A stretch of DNA of 64,000 bases from Angelakisella massiliensis (GCF_900104675.1 NZ_LT629945.1:2346756-2410755); one strand, 5' to 3'; positions 25,059 to 33,712 are shown, counted from the first letter of the stretch. Numbers and translations: made by a program. The notes: generated from the letters alone by a model not told the origin.

Positions 25059-25841
25059 TCAGCGCAGGCTGCCGGAACGCTCTTTGAGGCGGATCTTGTC
25101 CGCGATCATAGCAATAAATTCCGAATTTGTGGGTTTTCCTCTCAGATTATGGATGGTATAACCAAAATATGAATTGAGGACATCTACATCTCCCCGATCC
25201 CAGGCCACTTCAATGGCATGACGGATGGCCCGCTCTACCCGGGAAGCCGTGGTGCCGTTCTGCTTGGCCACAGTGGGATACAGGACCTTGGTAACGCCGT
25301 TGATCACATCAGGCTGGCGCACCGCCAGAATGATGGAATCCCGTACATACTGATAGCCTTTGATATGGGCCGGGACACCGATTTCCAGAATAATATCCGT
25401 TACCACCGATTCCAGACTGGGCGCGTTGGCTCTGGGAGCCTCCCGCTTAATGGCGGAAACGGGATTAAAACCCGCGTAAAATACGATTCTCTCCGCCAGA
25501 ATTTCCGGATCGAAAGGCTTGTTGAAGTAATACACCACTCCACTGTTGAGCATCCGCTCCTGAAGCAGCGGGTGATCCACCGTGGACGATGCCAGAAACA
25601 CCGGGCGCGGACCGAAATCCTCCGACTGTACCCTGGCCAGTACACCTTCCGCGTCCACGTTGCGCATGAACACATCCAGCACCACCACGGCAGGCTTTTT
25701 CTCCTGGATCATCCGCAGTACCGCCTGACCGTCTTTTGGGCAGCGGATGGCCTCAAAGCCTTTTGTACTGAGAGCGGCGGCGCAGCGTTCGCAAAAATCC
25801 TTGCTGTCATCCGCAATCAATACAATTTTTTGGTTATTCAC
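25059..25841 (-). CDS. spo0A: Sporulation master regulator Spo0A
   Basis: Spo0A, 260 residues, is the response regulator that triggers sporulation when phosphorylated. The receiver domain has the acidic pair Asp11-Asp12, phospho-acceptor Asp56 (VVVLDVFM) and the late Lys (YYFNKPFD). The C-terminal effector domain is unmistakable: EIGVPAHIKGYQYVRDSI, RVERAIRHAIEVAWDRGD and NSYFGYTIHNLRGKPTNSEFIAMIADKIRLK. The start is GTG at 25839-25841, with GGAGG eight bases upstream. It lies downstream of spoIVB, the classical arrangement. The promoter at 25880-25908 overlaps a sequence like a Spo0A box, suggesting autoregulation. Confidence 0.98.
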   Translation of the reverse strand: MNNQKIVLIADDSKDFCERCAAALSTKGFEAIRCPKDGQAVLRMIQEKKPAVVVLDVFMRNVDAEGVLARVQSEDFGPRPVFLASSTVDHPLLQERMLNSGVVYYFNKPFDPEILAERIVFYAGFNPVSAIKREAPRANAPSLESVVTDIILEIGVPAHIKGYQYVRDSIILAVRQPDVINGVTKVLYPTVAKQNGTTASRVERAIRHAIEVAWDRGDVDVLNSYFGYTIHNLRGKPTNSEFIAMIADKIRLKERSGSLR

Positions 25842-25879
25842 TGATATTCCCTCCTGATATCTTGCATTAAACCAAAATC

Positions 25880-25908
25880 AGCTTACCATATCCTGATATT
25901 TTTGACAA
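25880..25908 (-). promoter_or_regulatory. Promoter of spo0A with overlapping Spo0A-box-like site
   Basis: Minus-strand TTGTCA (25903-25908), 17-base spacer, TAAGCT (25880-25885) with a TG extension (TGGTAAGCT). The eight bases TTGTCAAA (25901-25908) differ at one position from the Spo0A box TTGTCGAA. The same TGGTAAGCT -10 occurs in front of the tRNA-Gly gene. Confidence 0.5.
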
Positions 25909-25966
25909 TACATTACACGCAATAAAATTTCTTTTTTATTCATCCTTTCTTAACAAGTTCCGACAT

Positions 25967-27190
25967 TTATGCCGCATTATCAACAGTTCCACACATATTT
26001 TTTGCATCATTATAAATAGTTTCTGCGAAAATTCCGAACCCCCGTGTCGGATCGTTGACAAAAACATGGGTGACCGATCCCACCAGCATTCCGTTCTGCA
26101 GAATGGGGCTGCCGCTCATGCCCTGAACGATTCCTCCCGTCTGGGCCAGCAGCTCCGGATCGGTGACATGGACGATCATATTCTGACCACCGGCTCCGCT
26201 TCCGGTGGAGATCTTTTCCAGCTCCACTTCATATTCCCGGGGGATACTGCCGGAAATGGTGGTGCGGATCACAGCCCGTCCAGGGCGCACCTCATGGCTG
26301 AGGGCCACCGGCACTTCTTCCCCCAGGTAAACGCTGCGGCTCTGGAGATAACCATATACTCCGGTGGGTGTATTGGCCGATAGCCAGCCCAAGGCGCTGC
26401 CGCTGGAAAAACGACCTTTCAGCTCTCCGGGCTCACCGCTCTCTCCCCGTTTGCAGCCGGTGATCTCCGCCGACACAATTTCCCCGTCGGACAAAGGCAT
26501 CAGCTCACCGGTGTCCACATCGCACACTGCATGGCCCAAGCCGGTGAACAGACCGCTGTTGGGGTCATAATAAGTCATGGTTCCAATCCCGGCTGAACTG
26601 TCCCGGACCCAGACTCCCAAACGATATTTCCGGTCTCCCACCGACTGGACAGGACGCACCTGAAATGTCAGCTGCTCTTCTCCCCGGCGCACAGTCAGTT
26701 CCACAGGCTCACCGCCGCTTTGTTCCACCAGCTCACCCAGCTGCTCGTTGGTGCGCAGACGCACGCCGTTGACGGTTTCAATGATGTCCCCGATCTCCAC
26801 ACCCGCTTCCCGGGCAGGATTGATCCGCTGACCTTCTCCGGTCACCTCGCTCATCCCCACCACCATCAAGCCGTCGGTAAACATTTTAATGCCAAAGGGC
26901 GCACCGGAAACCCTTACCATTTTCCGGTCCACCACACTGACCTCCACCGTTTTGATGGGAATGGCCCCCATCAGCTTGAGATCCACCTGATAGCTTTCTC
27001 CTGCGGTTTCCGCTCCTTCCAGCGGCTGCTCCGGTGTATCCAGCAGCACAGGATAGGAGAAACGTACTGTCTCCCCCTCCAATACATAATACTGATCCGG
27101 CAGCTCATACTCCATATAAAAAATCAGCAGCAGCGTGATCACAGTCAAAAAATCAAAGACGGCGGCAGCTGCCCTGACAACCTTTCGCAT
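25967..27190 (-). CDS. spoIVB: SpoIVB peptidase
   Basis: SpoIVB, 407 residues, is the PDZ-containing serine peptidase (family S55) secreted from the forespore to trigger sigma-K activation signalling. An N-terminal membrane anchor (AAAAVFDFLTVITLLLIFYM) is followed by a PDZ domain near 100-190 (GVEIGDIIETVNGVRLRTNEQL) and the peptidase domain with FTGLGHAVCDVDTGELMPL (catalytic His and Asp region) and GGIVQGMSGSPILQNG (catalytic Ser near 359-361). The ATG at 27188-27190 has GGAG nine bases upstream; the open frame starts earlier without support. It is located between the ger operon and spo0A, all on the minus strand. Confidence 0.96.
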   Translation of the reverse strand: MRKVVRAAAAVFDFLTVITLLLIFYMEYELPDQYYVLEGETVRFSYPVLLDTPEQPLEGAETAGESYQVDLKLMGAIPIKTVEVSVVDRKMVRVSGAPFGIKMFTDGLMVVGMSEVTGEGQRINPAREAGVEIGDIIETVNGVRLRTNEQLGELVEQSGGEPVELTVRRGEEQLTFQVRPVQSVGDRKYRLGVWVRDSSAGIGTMTYYDPNSGLFTGLGHAVCDVDTGELMPLSDGEIVSAEITGCKRGESGEPGELKGRFSSGSALGWLSANTPTGVYGYLQSRSVYLGEEVPVALSHEVRPGRAVIRTTISGSIPREYEVELEKISTGSGAGGQNMIVHVTDPELLAQTGGIVQGMSGSPILQNGMLVGSVTHVFVNDPTRGFGIFAETIYNDAKNMCGTVDNAA

Positions 27191-27332
27191 GAAAAACAAC
27201 TCCTTTCCGTCTTTACTCTGCACCGGAAGCGACAGTTTATCAGAGGCAAATCCAGCAATAAATCTGGATGAACCTCCTAGTGGAAAGGTTTTCCCCTTTT
27301 CATGCCTTTTTTCGGCTTCAATTCTGGATTTT

Positions 27333-28385
27333 TTAACCTTCCAACAGTCCCGAGGGGTCCGAAAGCACTACATCCGCCACAAATTTACAGGAAGCTTTTC
27401 CCAGCGGATCAGGCCAAGTATCTTCTAATATTTTCCAAATTTCAGGCTTCTGCCAGGAGAGCGCCTTGCCTGTATCAAAAAGATCGATTCCCTTTTCTTC
27501 CGTTATCTGCCGCCACAGCTGCTCTCCCTGAGCCTCCAGCAGACCGGCCAGCTCCCCTTCACCAAGGTCCAGCTGTGCGCTTTCCTCTCTGGCCCAACGC
27601 AGTTCTCCCCGACAGCGCAAGGTAATGGTCAGCCCGAAGGTTTCTCCTGTTTCGTCCCAATGAACCTGGCAGACAAGGTTTTTTATCTCCACCTCCAGCC
27701 CGCTTTTCTCCAGCATCACCCATCGGCTGTTTCTTCCGGCGGTGGACAGCGGCAGCAGCAGCCCATCCTGCAAAGGGAGAACCGCTGCCTGCTCACTGCC
27801 CCAAAGAACCGTTCCCTTGCGGACCATTCTTTCCTCCTCCAGCTCCAGCACCACCGAAGCGGTGCAGCGGGAGGGGTCCTTCAGGGTGTTCAAATGGTCC
27901 TTCAGGGTCAGTCTTCCGCCATCCATCCTTCTGTTATTGGAAAAGAAGCGATCCCCTTCCCCGCCCACAAAAAGTTCCGGGTCCTTTTCCGGGGTCAGCA
28001 TCCGCTTTGCAATTACCGCTACGGGAATCGTCGGCCGAAGCTTCAGGGTCTTGTCCACTTCTTCCAGCAGCTGCCGGAATACCGTTGTATCCGGCGGACA
28101 GCAAACCAGCAAAACACGGCAGTTCTCCAGATACAGGGACCTTCCGCTTTGCTGCTCTATGGCGCTGAGGGCAAGGTGGAGCTCCTCTCCCTCTCCTGTC
28201 AGCACTCCATAGGCCGCAGGCTGATCCGGCGGGGTCTGCTGAAGATATTCCACCGCCAGCTGCCATCCATCCTCCGCAGGTGTGATTTCCAGCGCCGTCA
28301 CAATGGTCTGATGCGCGATCCGGTCGGTTCTTCCGCAGCCGCATAAGCAAAGCAGAAGCATCGCCGCCAGCAAACACCTTTTCAT
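27333..28385 (-). CDS. gerAC: Spore germination lipoprotein, Ger(x)C family (GerAC)
   Basis: The C subunit (350 residues) of a GerA-type nutrient germinant receptor in the spore inner membrane. The signal peptide ends in a lipobox, LCLCGCGRT, so it is lipid-anchored. The body fits Ger(x)C proteins: IVTALEITPAEDGWQLAVEYLQQ near the start and TITLRCRGELRWAREE with an amphipathic end GEQLWRQITEEKGIDLFDTG. It overlaps the AB gene by four bases. It is followed by spoIVB after 142 bases. Confidence 0.9.
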   Translation of the reverse strand: MKRCLLAAMLLLCLCGCGRTDRIAHQTIVTALEITPAEDGWQLAVEYLQQTPPDQPAAYGVLTGEGEELHLALSAIEQQSGRSLYLENCRVLLVCCPPDTTVFRQLLEEVDKTLKLRPTIPVAVIAKRMLTPEKDPELFVGGEGDRFFSNNRRMDGGRLTLKDHLNTLKDPSRCTASVVLELEEERMVRKGTVLWGSEQAAVLPLQDGLLLPLSTAGRNSRWVMLEKSGLEVEIKNLVCQVHWDETGETFGLTITLRCRGELRWAREESAQLDLGEGELAGLLEAQGEQLWRQITEEKGIDLFDTGKALSWQKPEIWKILEDTWPDPLGKASCKFVADVVLSDPSGLLEG

Positions 28386-29467
28386 GCTTTTTTCTTCCTT
28401 TCCTCATGCCGCGCGGCTGAAAATCCCACCAGCGGCAGGAAAAACACGCCCAGCACCGGCACCCATCCCATCGTCATACTCCTGGTCAGCCATCCGCCTC
28501 CATGGAAGGCATCCACCAGCAGTGCCGCCGCCAAAAGTCCGCCGCTGTGGACTGCCGTCATCAAGCCGGTAACAGGGCGTTGGAGCACCTTTCCCCACAG
28601 CTGTGTCATCAGCCACAAAAACAAGGTCACCTTTACTAGTCCCAGCAGAATCCACAACCCCAAAAAGGCGGAATCCAGCCGTTCCATAAAAAGCAGCCGG
28701 GCCGCCTGGGCCGCAGAGAAAAGAGGATATTCCTTTCCCTGACCATAGTAGCCCAAGGAAAAGGTCACACCCAGGCCCATTCCAACGGTCAGTAAGGAAC
28801 ACAGTCCCAGCAGCGTCCACACTGCTCCGGTACGCAGTCCGCCCTGGGTGGTGGCGGATTGGAGCAGCAGGATCGCCATCAGCTCAAAATTCATAGCCAC
28901 CCCCTGCCAGATTCCCTGGAGAAAGAGATTTTTATCCCACAGAGGCATCAAAAAGTTTTGTGGGTCCGCCGTTCCGGCCATTCCTCCTCCCAATAAAATC
29001 AGCCCCACTGCTGTCAGCGCCAGCAGTACCGTAGAAGCTCTGGCTAGCGCTTCCACACCGCGATTGGCGCAGAAGCCCACCGCTCCGCAGAAGGTGGCCG
29101 CCAGCACCCATAAAAATCTGCTGTCATAAAACGCTTCAGCCAAAAAGCGGATAAAACCTACCACGGAATAAAGGCATACCGCTCCCACCAACAGCCAATA
29201 TCCGGCGGCGACGATCCGCCGCAGCGGCCCTGTACCAGCGGCAGAAAAGGACAAGTGGGAATTTTCCCTGCCTCTGCGGCAAAAAAGCAATCCCAAACCC
29301 AGCAGCGCCATCTGTGCCAGGGGAGAAACCAGCAGTCCCAGCAGCAGCACCAATCCGTTTTTCTCCTGTCCCTCCATGGCGGGGACATAGGTCATAATGG
29401 TAAAAAGCCGGGACAAAAAAAGCAGAACCGTCAGCTGAAAGGGGCTGATGAGACCCTGACGCTCCAT
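28382..29467 (-). CDS. gerAB: Spore germination protein, GerAB-type permease
   Basis: The B subunit (361 residues) of the germinant receptor, from the amino acid/polyamine/organocation transporter superfamily and thought to bind the germinant. It has about ten hydrophobic helices, starting with SPFQLTVLLFLSRLFTIMTY. The ATG at 29465-29467 is chosen for the GGAGGGG ribosome site; the open frame extends 18 codons up into the AA gene without support. It lies 16 bases after gerAA and overlaps gerAC by four bases. Confidence 0.9.
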   Translation of the reverse strand: MERQGLISPFQLTVLLFLSRLFTIMTYVPAMEGQEKNGLVLLLGLLVSPLAQMALLGLGLLFCRRGRENSHLSFSAAGTGPLRRIVAAGYWLLVGAVCLYSVVGFIRFLAEAFYDSRFLWVLAATFCGAVGFCANRGVEALARASTVLLALTAVGLILLGGGMAGTADPQNFLMPLWDKNLFLQGIWQGVAMNFELMAILLLQSATTQGGLRTGAVWTLLGLCSLLTVGMGLGVTFSLGYYGQGKEYPLFSAAQAARLLFMERLDSAFLGLWILLGLVKVTLFLWLMTQLWGKVLQRPVTGLMTAVHSGGLLAAALLVDAFHGGGWLTRSMTMGWVPVLGVFFLPLVGFSAARHEERKKKA

Positions 29468-29483
29468 TTTCACCCCTCCATTC

Positions 29484-31007
29484 TCAGCGATCATCCTTTT
29501 TTTGAGCTCCCGGAACATCACCCACCCGAAGATCGGAGCGCTGGAGCTTTTTCCAGCTGGAGCGGATGAACAGATCCCTCATGCTTCTCCGGTCAAAAGG
29601 TGACGCCGGAGCGGTGACGGGGATTCCCAGCGTCTGAAGGGAGCACAGATCCACCAGAAAGATACCCAGTCCCAGGTAGATTCCATACAATCCCAGCGTT
29701 CCCCCCGCCACTAAAAACAACAGCCGCAGCACTGTCACCGGCTGATACAGGGAAGGCACCACAAAGGAAGTGACTGCGGTAAGGGCGATGAGAATGACCA
29801 TGGGCAGTCCCACCAGTCCCGCCGTTACAGCTGCGTCCCCAATCACCAATCCTCCCACGATGCTCACGGCATGGCCAATGGGACGGGGAAGGCGCAGCCC
29901 CGCCTCCCTCAGCAGTTCATAAAGCACAAACACCAGCACCGCTTCCCAAAAGGCCGGCAGGGGTGTATAAAGGACCGAGCCTACAAATGTACTGAGCAGC
30001 AGGTCCGGAATCAAATCCGGGTGGTAGGTGACAACCGCCACATAATATCCCGGCAGAAAAACGGTGGCAATGAAGGAGACCATCCGCAGCAGCCGAAGGA
30101 AGGCGGCGAAATAAGGCCGATGGGTATAGTCATCCATCGTCTGAAAGTGCTCCGCAAACAGGAATGGAACAATCAGGGCAAAGGGTGTCCCATCCACCAG
30201 CACCCCAACCCTGCCTTCCGCCAGCTTGGCGCACAGCACATCGGGCCGCTCTGTAGACCCCGCTCCCGAGAAGAAGGAAAAGCGTCCCCCATCCAAAAAG
30301 GGCTGCAAATAAGCGGAATCCAGCACCACGGAAATGTCCACCTGTCTCAGCCGCTCCCGAACTGCCCGGACCAGCCCGGCGGAGGCAGCTCCCCGCAGAT
30401 AAAGCAGCTTTACTTTGGTGCGGCTCACCCGTCCCGCGTCCAAGGATTCCACTGTCAGCAGTCCGGATTTGATCCGTCTGCGCACCAGCGCCACATTCAG
30501 GGTGATGATCTCACAAAACCCTTCCCTGGAGCCCCGAAGGTTCACCTCCGAGGAGGGTTCCCCCACACCCCTGGTGGAAAAGCCCTGGTAACCCAGTGCT
30601 ACAGCAGATTTCTGCCCATCCACCACCACCACGGCAAAACCGCTCATGGCAAAAGCCAGCACCTCATCCAGGGTGCGGGCCTCCTTCTGGTCGCTGGCCA
30701 GCAGCGATCCGCTCCGCAGCCAGTTCATCACCCCCTGGGAGCCGCCCTTTTCTTCTGGCAGCTCCAATCTGCCCAAGGGACCCAACAGAAGCTGGGAAAC
30801 CTGCTGATTGGATATTTGCCCCTCAAACATCACCACCGCCAGCTGACATCCGGCCACAGAATGCATCTGGACCACCAGATCATCACTGTTGCCGGTGCGG
30901 GCCCGCAGCTCCACCAAAAAATCCTCCAAATTTTCCGGCAGCAGCCGATCCGCCTCCGGTTCCAGCTTTTCATAGGCGTCTGAGCAGCGTCCCGCATCGA
31001 ACTTCAT
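29484..31007 (-). CDS. gerAA: Spore germination protein, GerAA type
   Basis: The A subunit (507 residues) of the germinant receptor. The N-terminal ~250 residues are soluble (GerA family, with VEVSDSA-like segments such as LRQVDISVVLDSAYLQPFLD). The C-terminal half carries several membrane helices (PLPAFWEAVLVFVLYELLREAGLRLPRPIGHAVSIV is typical of GerAA/SpoVAF). SpoVAF-like proteins share this domain, but the adjacent AB and AC genes make a germinant receptor the better call. The ATG at 31005-31007 follows GGAGAGG. It is the first gene of the operon; the germinant cannot be predicted. Confidence 0.92.
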   Translation of the reverse strand: MKFDAGRCSDAYEKLEPEADRLLPENLEDFLVELRARTGNSDDLVVQMHSVAGCQLAVVMFEGQISNQQVSQLLLGPLGRLELPEEKGGSQGVMNWLRSGSLLASDQKEARTLDEVLAFAMSGFAVVVVDGQKSAVALGYQGFSTRGVGEPSSEVNLRGSREGFCEIITLNVALVRRRIKSGLLTVESLDAGRVSRTKVKLLYLRGAASAGLVRAVRERLRQVDISVVLDSAYLQPFLDGGRFSFFSGAGSTERPDVLCAKLAEGRVGVLVDGTPFALIVPFLFAEHFQTMDDYTHRPYFAAFLRLLRMVSFIATVFLPGYYVAVVTYHPDLIPDLLLSTFVGSVLYTPLPAFWEAVLVFVLYELLREAGLRLPRPIGHAVSIVGGLVIGDAAVTAGLVGLPMVILIALTAVTSFVVPSLYQPVTVLRLLFLVAGGTLGLYGIYLGLGIFLVDLCSLQTLGIPVTAPASPFDRRSMRDLFIRSSWKKLQRSDLRVGDVPGAQKKDDR

Positions 31008-31074
31008 ACCGGCCTCTCCTTCCAAGGGTCATTTTTCATCATCATTCCACCAATTCCATCTTTTATGTATTTCC

Positions 31075-31103
31075 GTATAAGCCGGTATCCTTCGCCCATA
31101 CTA
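31075..31103 (+). promoter_or_regulatory. Sigma-G/F-like promoter candidate
   Basis: GTATA (31075-31079), 17-base spacer, CATACTA (31097-31103), which fits the forespore sigma-G pattern GHATR/CATWHTA. It points toward the DUF421/DUF4363 pair, but the first start codon is about 430 bases away, so this may be chance. Confidence 0.25.
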
Positions 31104-31269
31104 CCCTGGAAAGGCAAAAGAACAGAGCAAACTGTGGCAGGATCTGTTCCGTAGAACAAATAAAACACCCCTCATAAACGCACCTGATTTTTATACCTCA
31201 CCGCTGCCTGCGGGGGCTGGAAAACAGAGGACCGAACCTGGTTTTATCCGCAGCCAGGTTTGTTTGCGT

Positions 31270-31401
31270 TCAGATGGTATCCTGCATCCGCCGGAAGCAT
31301 TCTGTCTTTTTGAACGCACTGCGCACAAACGCTGCATTGATTTGCTCATGCGTTTCCATTTCCCGCTTCCCAAGTATTTGTCCTGAAAAGATTGGTTTCA
31401 T
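31270..31401 (-). CDS. Possible small protein (43 residues)
   Basis: A short frame of 43 residues (MKPIFSGQILGKREMETHEQ...) that is highly polar, contains one Cys and ends with RRMQDTI. It is listed because of a strong ribosome site, AAGGGGG, eight bases before the ATG at 31399-31401. A weak hairpin with an AACCTGG/CCAGGTT stem (31235-31260) follows the stop. No family recognised and no membrane segment. It is divergent from the DUF421 gene. It could equally be a chance frame. Confidence 0.35.
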   Translation of the reverse strand: MKPIFSGQILGKREMETHEQINAAFVRSAFKKTECFRRMQDTI

Positions 31402-31533
31402 TGCGTTTTCCCCCTTTCCGCTTTGTTGAAAATTTTCTCCATAAAAACGGTACGAAGGCGGCAACCGACGTGACAAATCCTCTCTATACTTCCCTTTTCC
31501 CCAAAGAGCTTTTCCAGCGAAAGGAGCTTCTCT

Positions 31534-32217
31534 ATGCTTGTGGTTTTCTTCCGTACCTTGATCCTTTACTGTGTGATCGTATTCGGTGTGCGCCTGATGG
31601 GAAAAAGACAGTTGGGAGAACTGCAGCCATCGGAACTGGTAGTGACCATCCTCATTTCCAATATCGCCACACTGCCCATCGAGGAGATCGACACGCCTCT
31701 GATGGTTGGACTGCTGCCTATCCTGTCTCTGGTTGTGTTTGAAATCATTATTTCCATCATCAATCTCCACTTTCGGGAGGTTCGGCGGGTATTTTCCGGT
31801 ACTCCTGTGGTGGTGATCCACCATGGTGTTGTCGATCAGAAAAAGCTGCGGCAGCTGCGGTATTCCGCTGACGACCTGATGGCACAGCTGCGCAGCCAAA
31901 ATATCTACTCCCTGTCTGAGGTGGACTTCGCTTTGGTGGAGACAACGGGAAAGCTGTCCGTCTATCAAAAATATCTTTCCCGCCCTGTCACCGGAGAGGC
32001 TCTTTCCCTGCAGGATCAGCCGTCCCAAAACAGTCCTCCGCTGGTATTGGTAAGCGAGGGGCGGGTCAATGAAGCCTATTTGGAACTGTGCTGTAAAGAC
32101 CGTAAGTGGCTGGAACAAACGATTGCCAGCCATCACCTTACTTTAAATCAGGTGTTTTTGCTGACATTGGACCAAAAAGGGACCGTGGAGCTGATTCCCA
32201 GGGAGGTAAAAAAATGA
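31534..32217 (+). CDS. DUF421 (YetF-like) membrane protein
   Basis: A 227-residue YetF/DUF421 protein. Two to three membrane helices fill residues 1-80 (LYCVIVFGVRLMGKRQLGELQPSELVVTIL is the family hallmark), followed by a soluble YetF domain (SQNIYSLSEVDFALVETTGKLSVY). Related proteins sit in spore membranes and some raise spore heat resistance, so a sporulation role is plausible here next to germination genes but unproven. The ATG follows AAAGGAG at seven bases. It overlaps the DUF4363 gene by four bases. Confidence 0.9.
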   Translation: MLVVFFRTLILYCVIVFGVRLMGKRQLGELQPSELVVTILISNIATLPIEEIDTPLMVGLLPILSLVVFEIIISIINLHFREVRRVFSGTPVVVIHHGVVDQKKLRQLRYSADDLMAQLRSQNIYSLSEVDFALVETTGKLSVYQKYLSRPVTGEALSLQDQPSQNSPPLVLVSEGRVNEAYLELCCKDRKWLEQTIASHHLTLNQVFLLTLDQKGTVELIPREVKK

Positions 32218-32585
32218 AGCGTCTGGCAATAGCTGTTGTTTTATTGGTGGTACTGCTGTCTGTCAGCGGCTATTCTTTATGGTCTTTGCGTCAACTGACC
32301 ACCCAACTGACACAAACCGCCCAGCAGCTCAGGGAGCTTCCCACAGACGGTCCGCTGGAGGAGGCCAGCCGGGATTTGGTCCGGCAGTGGGAAAAGGCGG
32401 AGGATCAGCTGGTGCTGTATGTAAATCATGAAAAACTGGAAAGGATCAGCCAAACCGCCGCGGAACTGTTGGCCTTGGCTCAATATGAGGACTACAGCAT
32501 TTTTTACAGCAAGGTAGACCTTTTGATCACACAGCTGGACGGACTGTGGGAGGAATCCCTTCCTAATTATCGGAATTTGCTGTAA
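32214..32585 (+). CDS. DUF4363 family protein
   Basis: A 123-residue protein with an N-terminal signal anchor (LAIAVVLLVVLLSVSGYSL) and an all-helical exported part with heptad-like leucines. Its position right after a DUF421 gene, with a 4-base ATGA overlap, fits the DUF4363 family, which in Clostridia commonly pairs with YetF proteins. The function is unknown; a complex with the DUF421 protein in the cell or spore membrane is the natural inference. The ribosome site GGGAGGTAAAAAA lies within the end of the previous gene. Confidence 0.8.
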   Translation: MKRLAIAVVLLVVLLSVSGYSLWSLRQLTTQLTQTAQQLRELPTDGPLEEASRDLVRQWEKAEDQLVLYVNHEKLERISQTAAELLALAQYEDYSIFYSKVDLLITQLDGLWEESLPNYRNLL

Positions 32586-32627
32586 AAGATAAAAAATATA
32601 CCATATTTGTATAAAAATAGCTGGCTT

Positions 32628-32649
32628 TTGACAAAATCCGTGCTATAAT
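32628..32649 (+). promoter_or_regulatory. Odd promoter-like pair upstream of the rubredoxin fusion
   Basis: A perfect TTGACA (32628-32633) and a perfect TATAAT (32644-32649), but only 10 bases apart. Only the TATAAT is likely to function as -10, with a poor -35 at 17 bases (CTGGCT). Confidence 0.35.
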
Positions 32650-32715
32650 AGGAGCGTAAGCCTGCGGCGTCTATTTCCAGCGCCGCCATCTTTAAAACAT
32701 GATGGGAGGATCATT

Positions 32716-33354
32716 ATGGATGCCACCGCTCTGTTCAAACTTACCTACGGTCTTTTTATCGCTTCTACCCAATGGGAGGATAACCGCTGCGGCTGTGTGA
32801 TCAATACCGCCGCCCAGGTGACCGATACCCCCTGCCGCATGAGTGTTACCATGCAAAAACGCAACTTTACCACCGAGCTGGTGCTCAAGAAGAAGAGCCT
32901 GACCATTTCCGTCCTTTCCCTTTCTTGCCCTCTGGATGTCATCACCCATTTCGGCTATCAGTCCGGGCGGGATACCGATAAATTCGCCTCTGTTCCCTTC
33001 CAGACCGACAGTCTGGGCAATCCCTATCTCAAGGATCATATGGTGGCCTATATGAGCCTGAAGGTGACCGATGTCATCGATCTGGACACCCATTACCTTT
33101 TCCTCTGTGATGTAGTGGAAGCGGAAAACCTGGACAGCGGTAAACCCATGACCTATGGTGATTACAGAGCGCTCAAATCCGGCGCCGCCGCCCCTGCCGC
33201 TCCGGCGCAGGCACATCAGCCGGTGGTGAAATGGGTCTGCCCTGTCTGTCATTATGTCTATGATGGCGAGGTTCCTTTTGAGGAACTGCCGGACGACTAC
33301 GTCTGTCCCATCTGCAAAAAGCCCAAGAGCATATTCCAGAAAATCACAGAATAA
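32716..33354 (+). CDS. hrb: Flavin reductase-rubredoxin fusion (high-molecular-weight rubredoxin)
   Basis: A 212-residue fusion of an FMN-binding flavin-reductase-like domain (residues 1-155; [30 protein letters not shown]) with a C-terminal rubredoxin ([29 protein letters not shown], two CxxC pairs holding one iron). An Ala/Pro linker ([13 protein letters not shown]) joins them. It matches Hrb of Moorella, which passes electrons from NADH to flavodiiron proteins for oxygen or nitric oxide detoxification; no flavodiiron gene is in the window. The ATG follows GGGAGG. It is transcribed alone to the terminator at 33373-33414. Confidence 0.9.
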   Translation: MDATALFKLTYGLFIASTQWEDNRCGCVINTAAQVTDTPCRMSVTMQKRNFTTELVLKKKSLTISVLSLSCPLDVITHFGYQSGRDTDKFASVPFQTDSLGNPYLKDHMVAYMSLKVTDVIDLDTHYLFLCDVVEAENLDSGKPMTYGDYRALKSGAAAPAAPAQAHQPVVKWVCPVCHYVYDGEVPFEELPDDYVCPICKKPKSIFQKITE

Positions 33355-33372
33355 CAGTTGTGAACTGCACTT

Positions 33373-33414
33373 GGGGAATGGGGAATAGAAGTATCTCCCC
33401 ATTCCCCGATTTTG
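33373..33414 (+). terminator. Intrinsic terminator after the rubredoxin fusion
   Basis: A perfect 12-bp stem, GGGGAATGGGGA (33373-33384) with TCCCCATTCCCC (33396-33407), followed by GATTTTGG. Confidence 0.8.
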
Positions 33415-33476
33415 GCTTTTCCCATCAGTCCATCCAAACAGTATCTTTCTTCCATAGGGTTACAGGGGGCAAACAA

Positions 33477-33578
33477 ATGAACGAAAAACAAAGTCTTCTG
33501 TGGGTCATTGGCGTTGTCACAATAGGAGTCATTGTTATTTCTCTGATTCCTTTTATTTTTCGTGTTTTGCTTGGTTAA
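33477..33578 (+). CDS. Small single-pass membrane protein (33 residues)
   Basis: A 33-codon gene: a short polar start (MNEKQS) and a continuous hydrophobic helix (LLWVIGVVTIGVIVISLIPFIF), ending in a basic residue. AGGGGGC lies about seven bases before the ATG. It follows the rubredoxin terminator and precedes the tRNA gene. No family recognised; such proteins often act as small regulators of membrane complexes, but that is speculation here. Confidence 0.5.
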   Translation: MNEKQSLLWVIGVVTIGVIVISLIPFIFRVLLG

Positions 33579-33671
33579 TGGGGCGTTTGGGGTAAAAACA
33601 AGGTTTTTTCCCTCTATTCCCTGTGCTTTTTGCTCTTTTTTGGTATCGTCTGGGTTTTTCTTTCGTCAGAC

Positions 33672-33700
33672 TTGACAAGAGAGAAAATATGTGGTAAGCT
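33672..33700 (+). promoter_or_regulatory. Promoter of tRNA-Gly
   Basis: Perfect TTGACA (33672-33677), 17-base spacer, TAAGCT (33695-33700) with an upstream TG extension; transcription would start just before the tRNA at 33713. Confidence 0.65.
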
Positions 33701-33712
33701 ATACAAAGTTTC

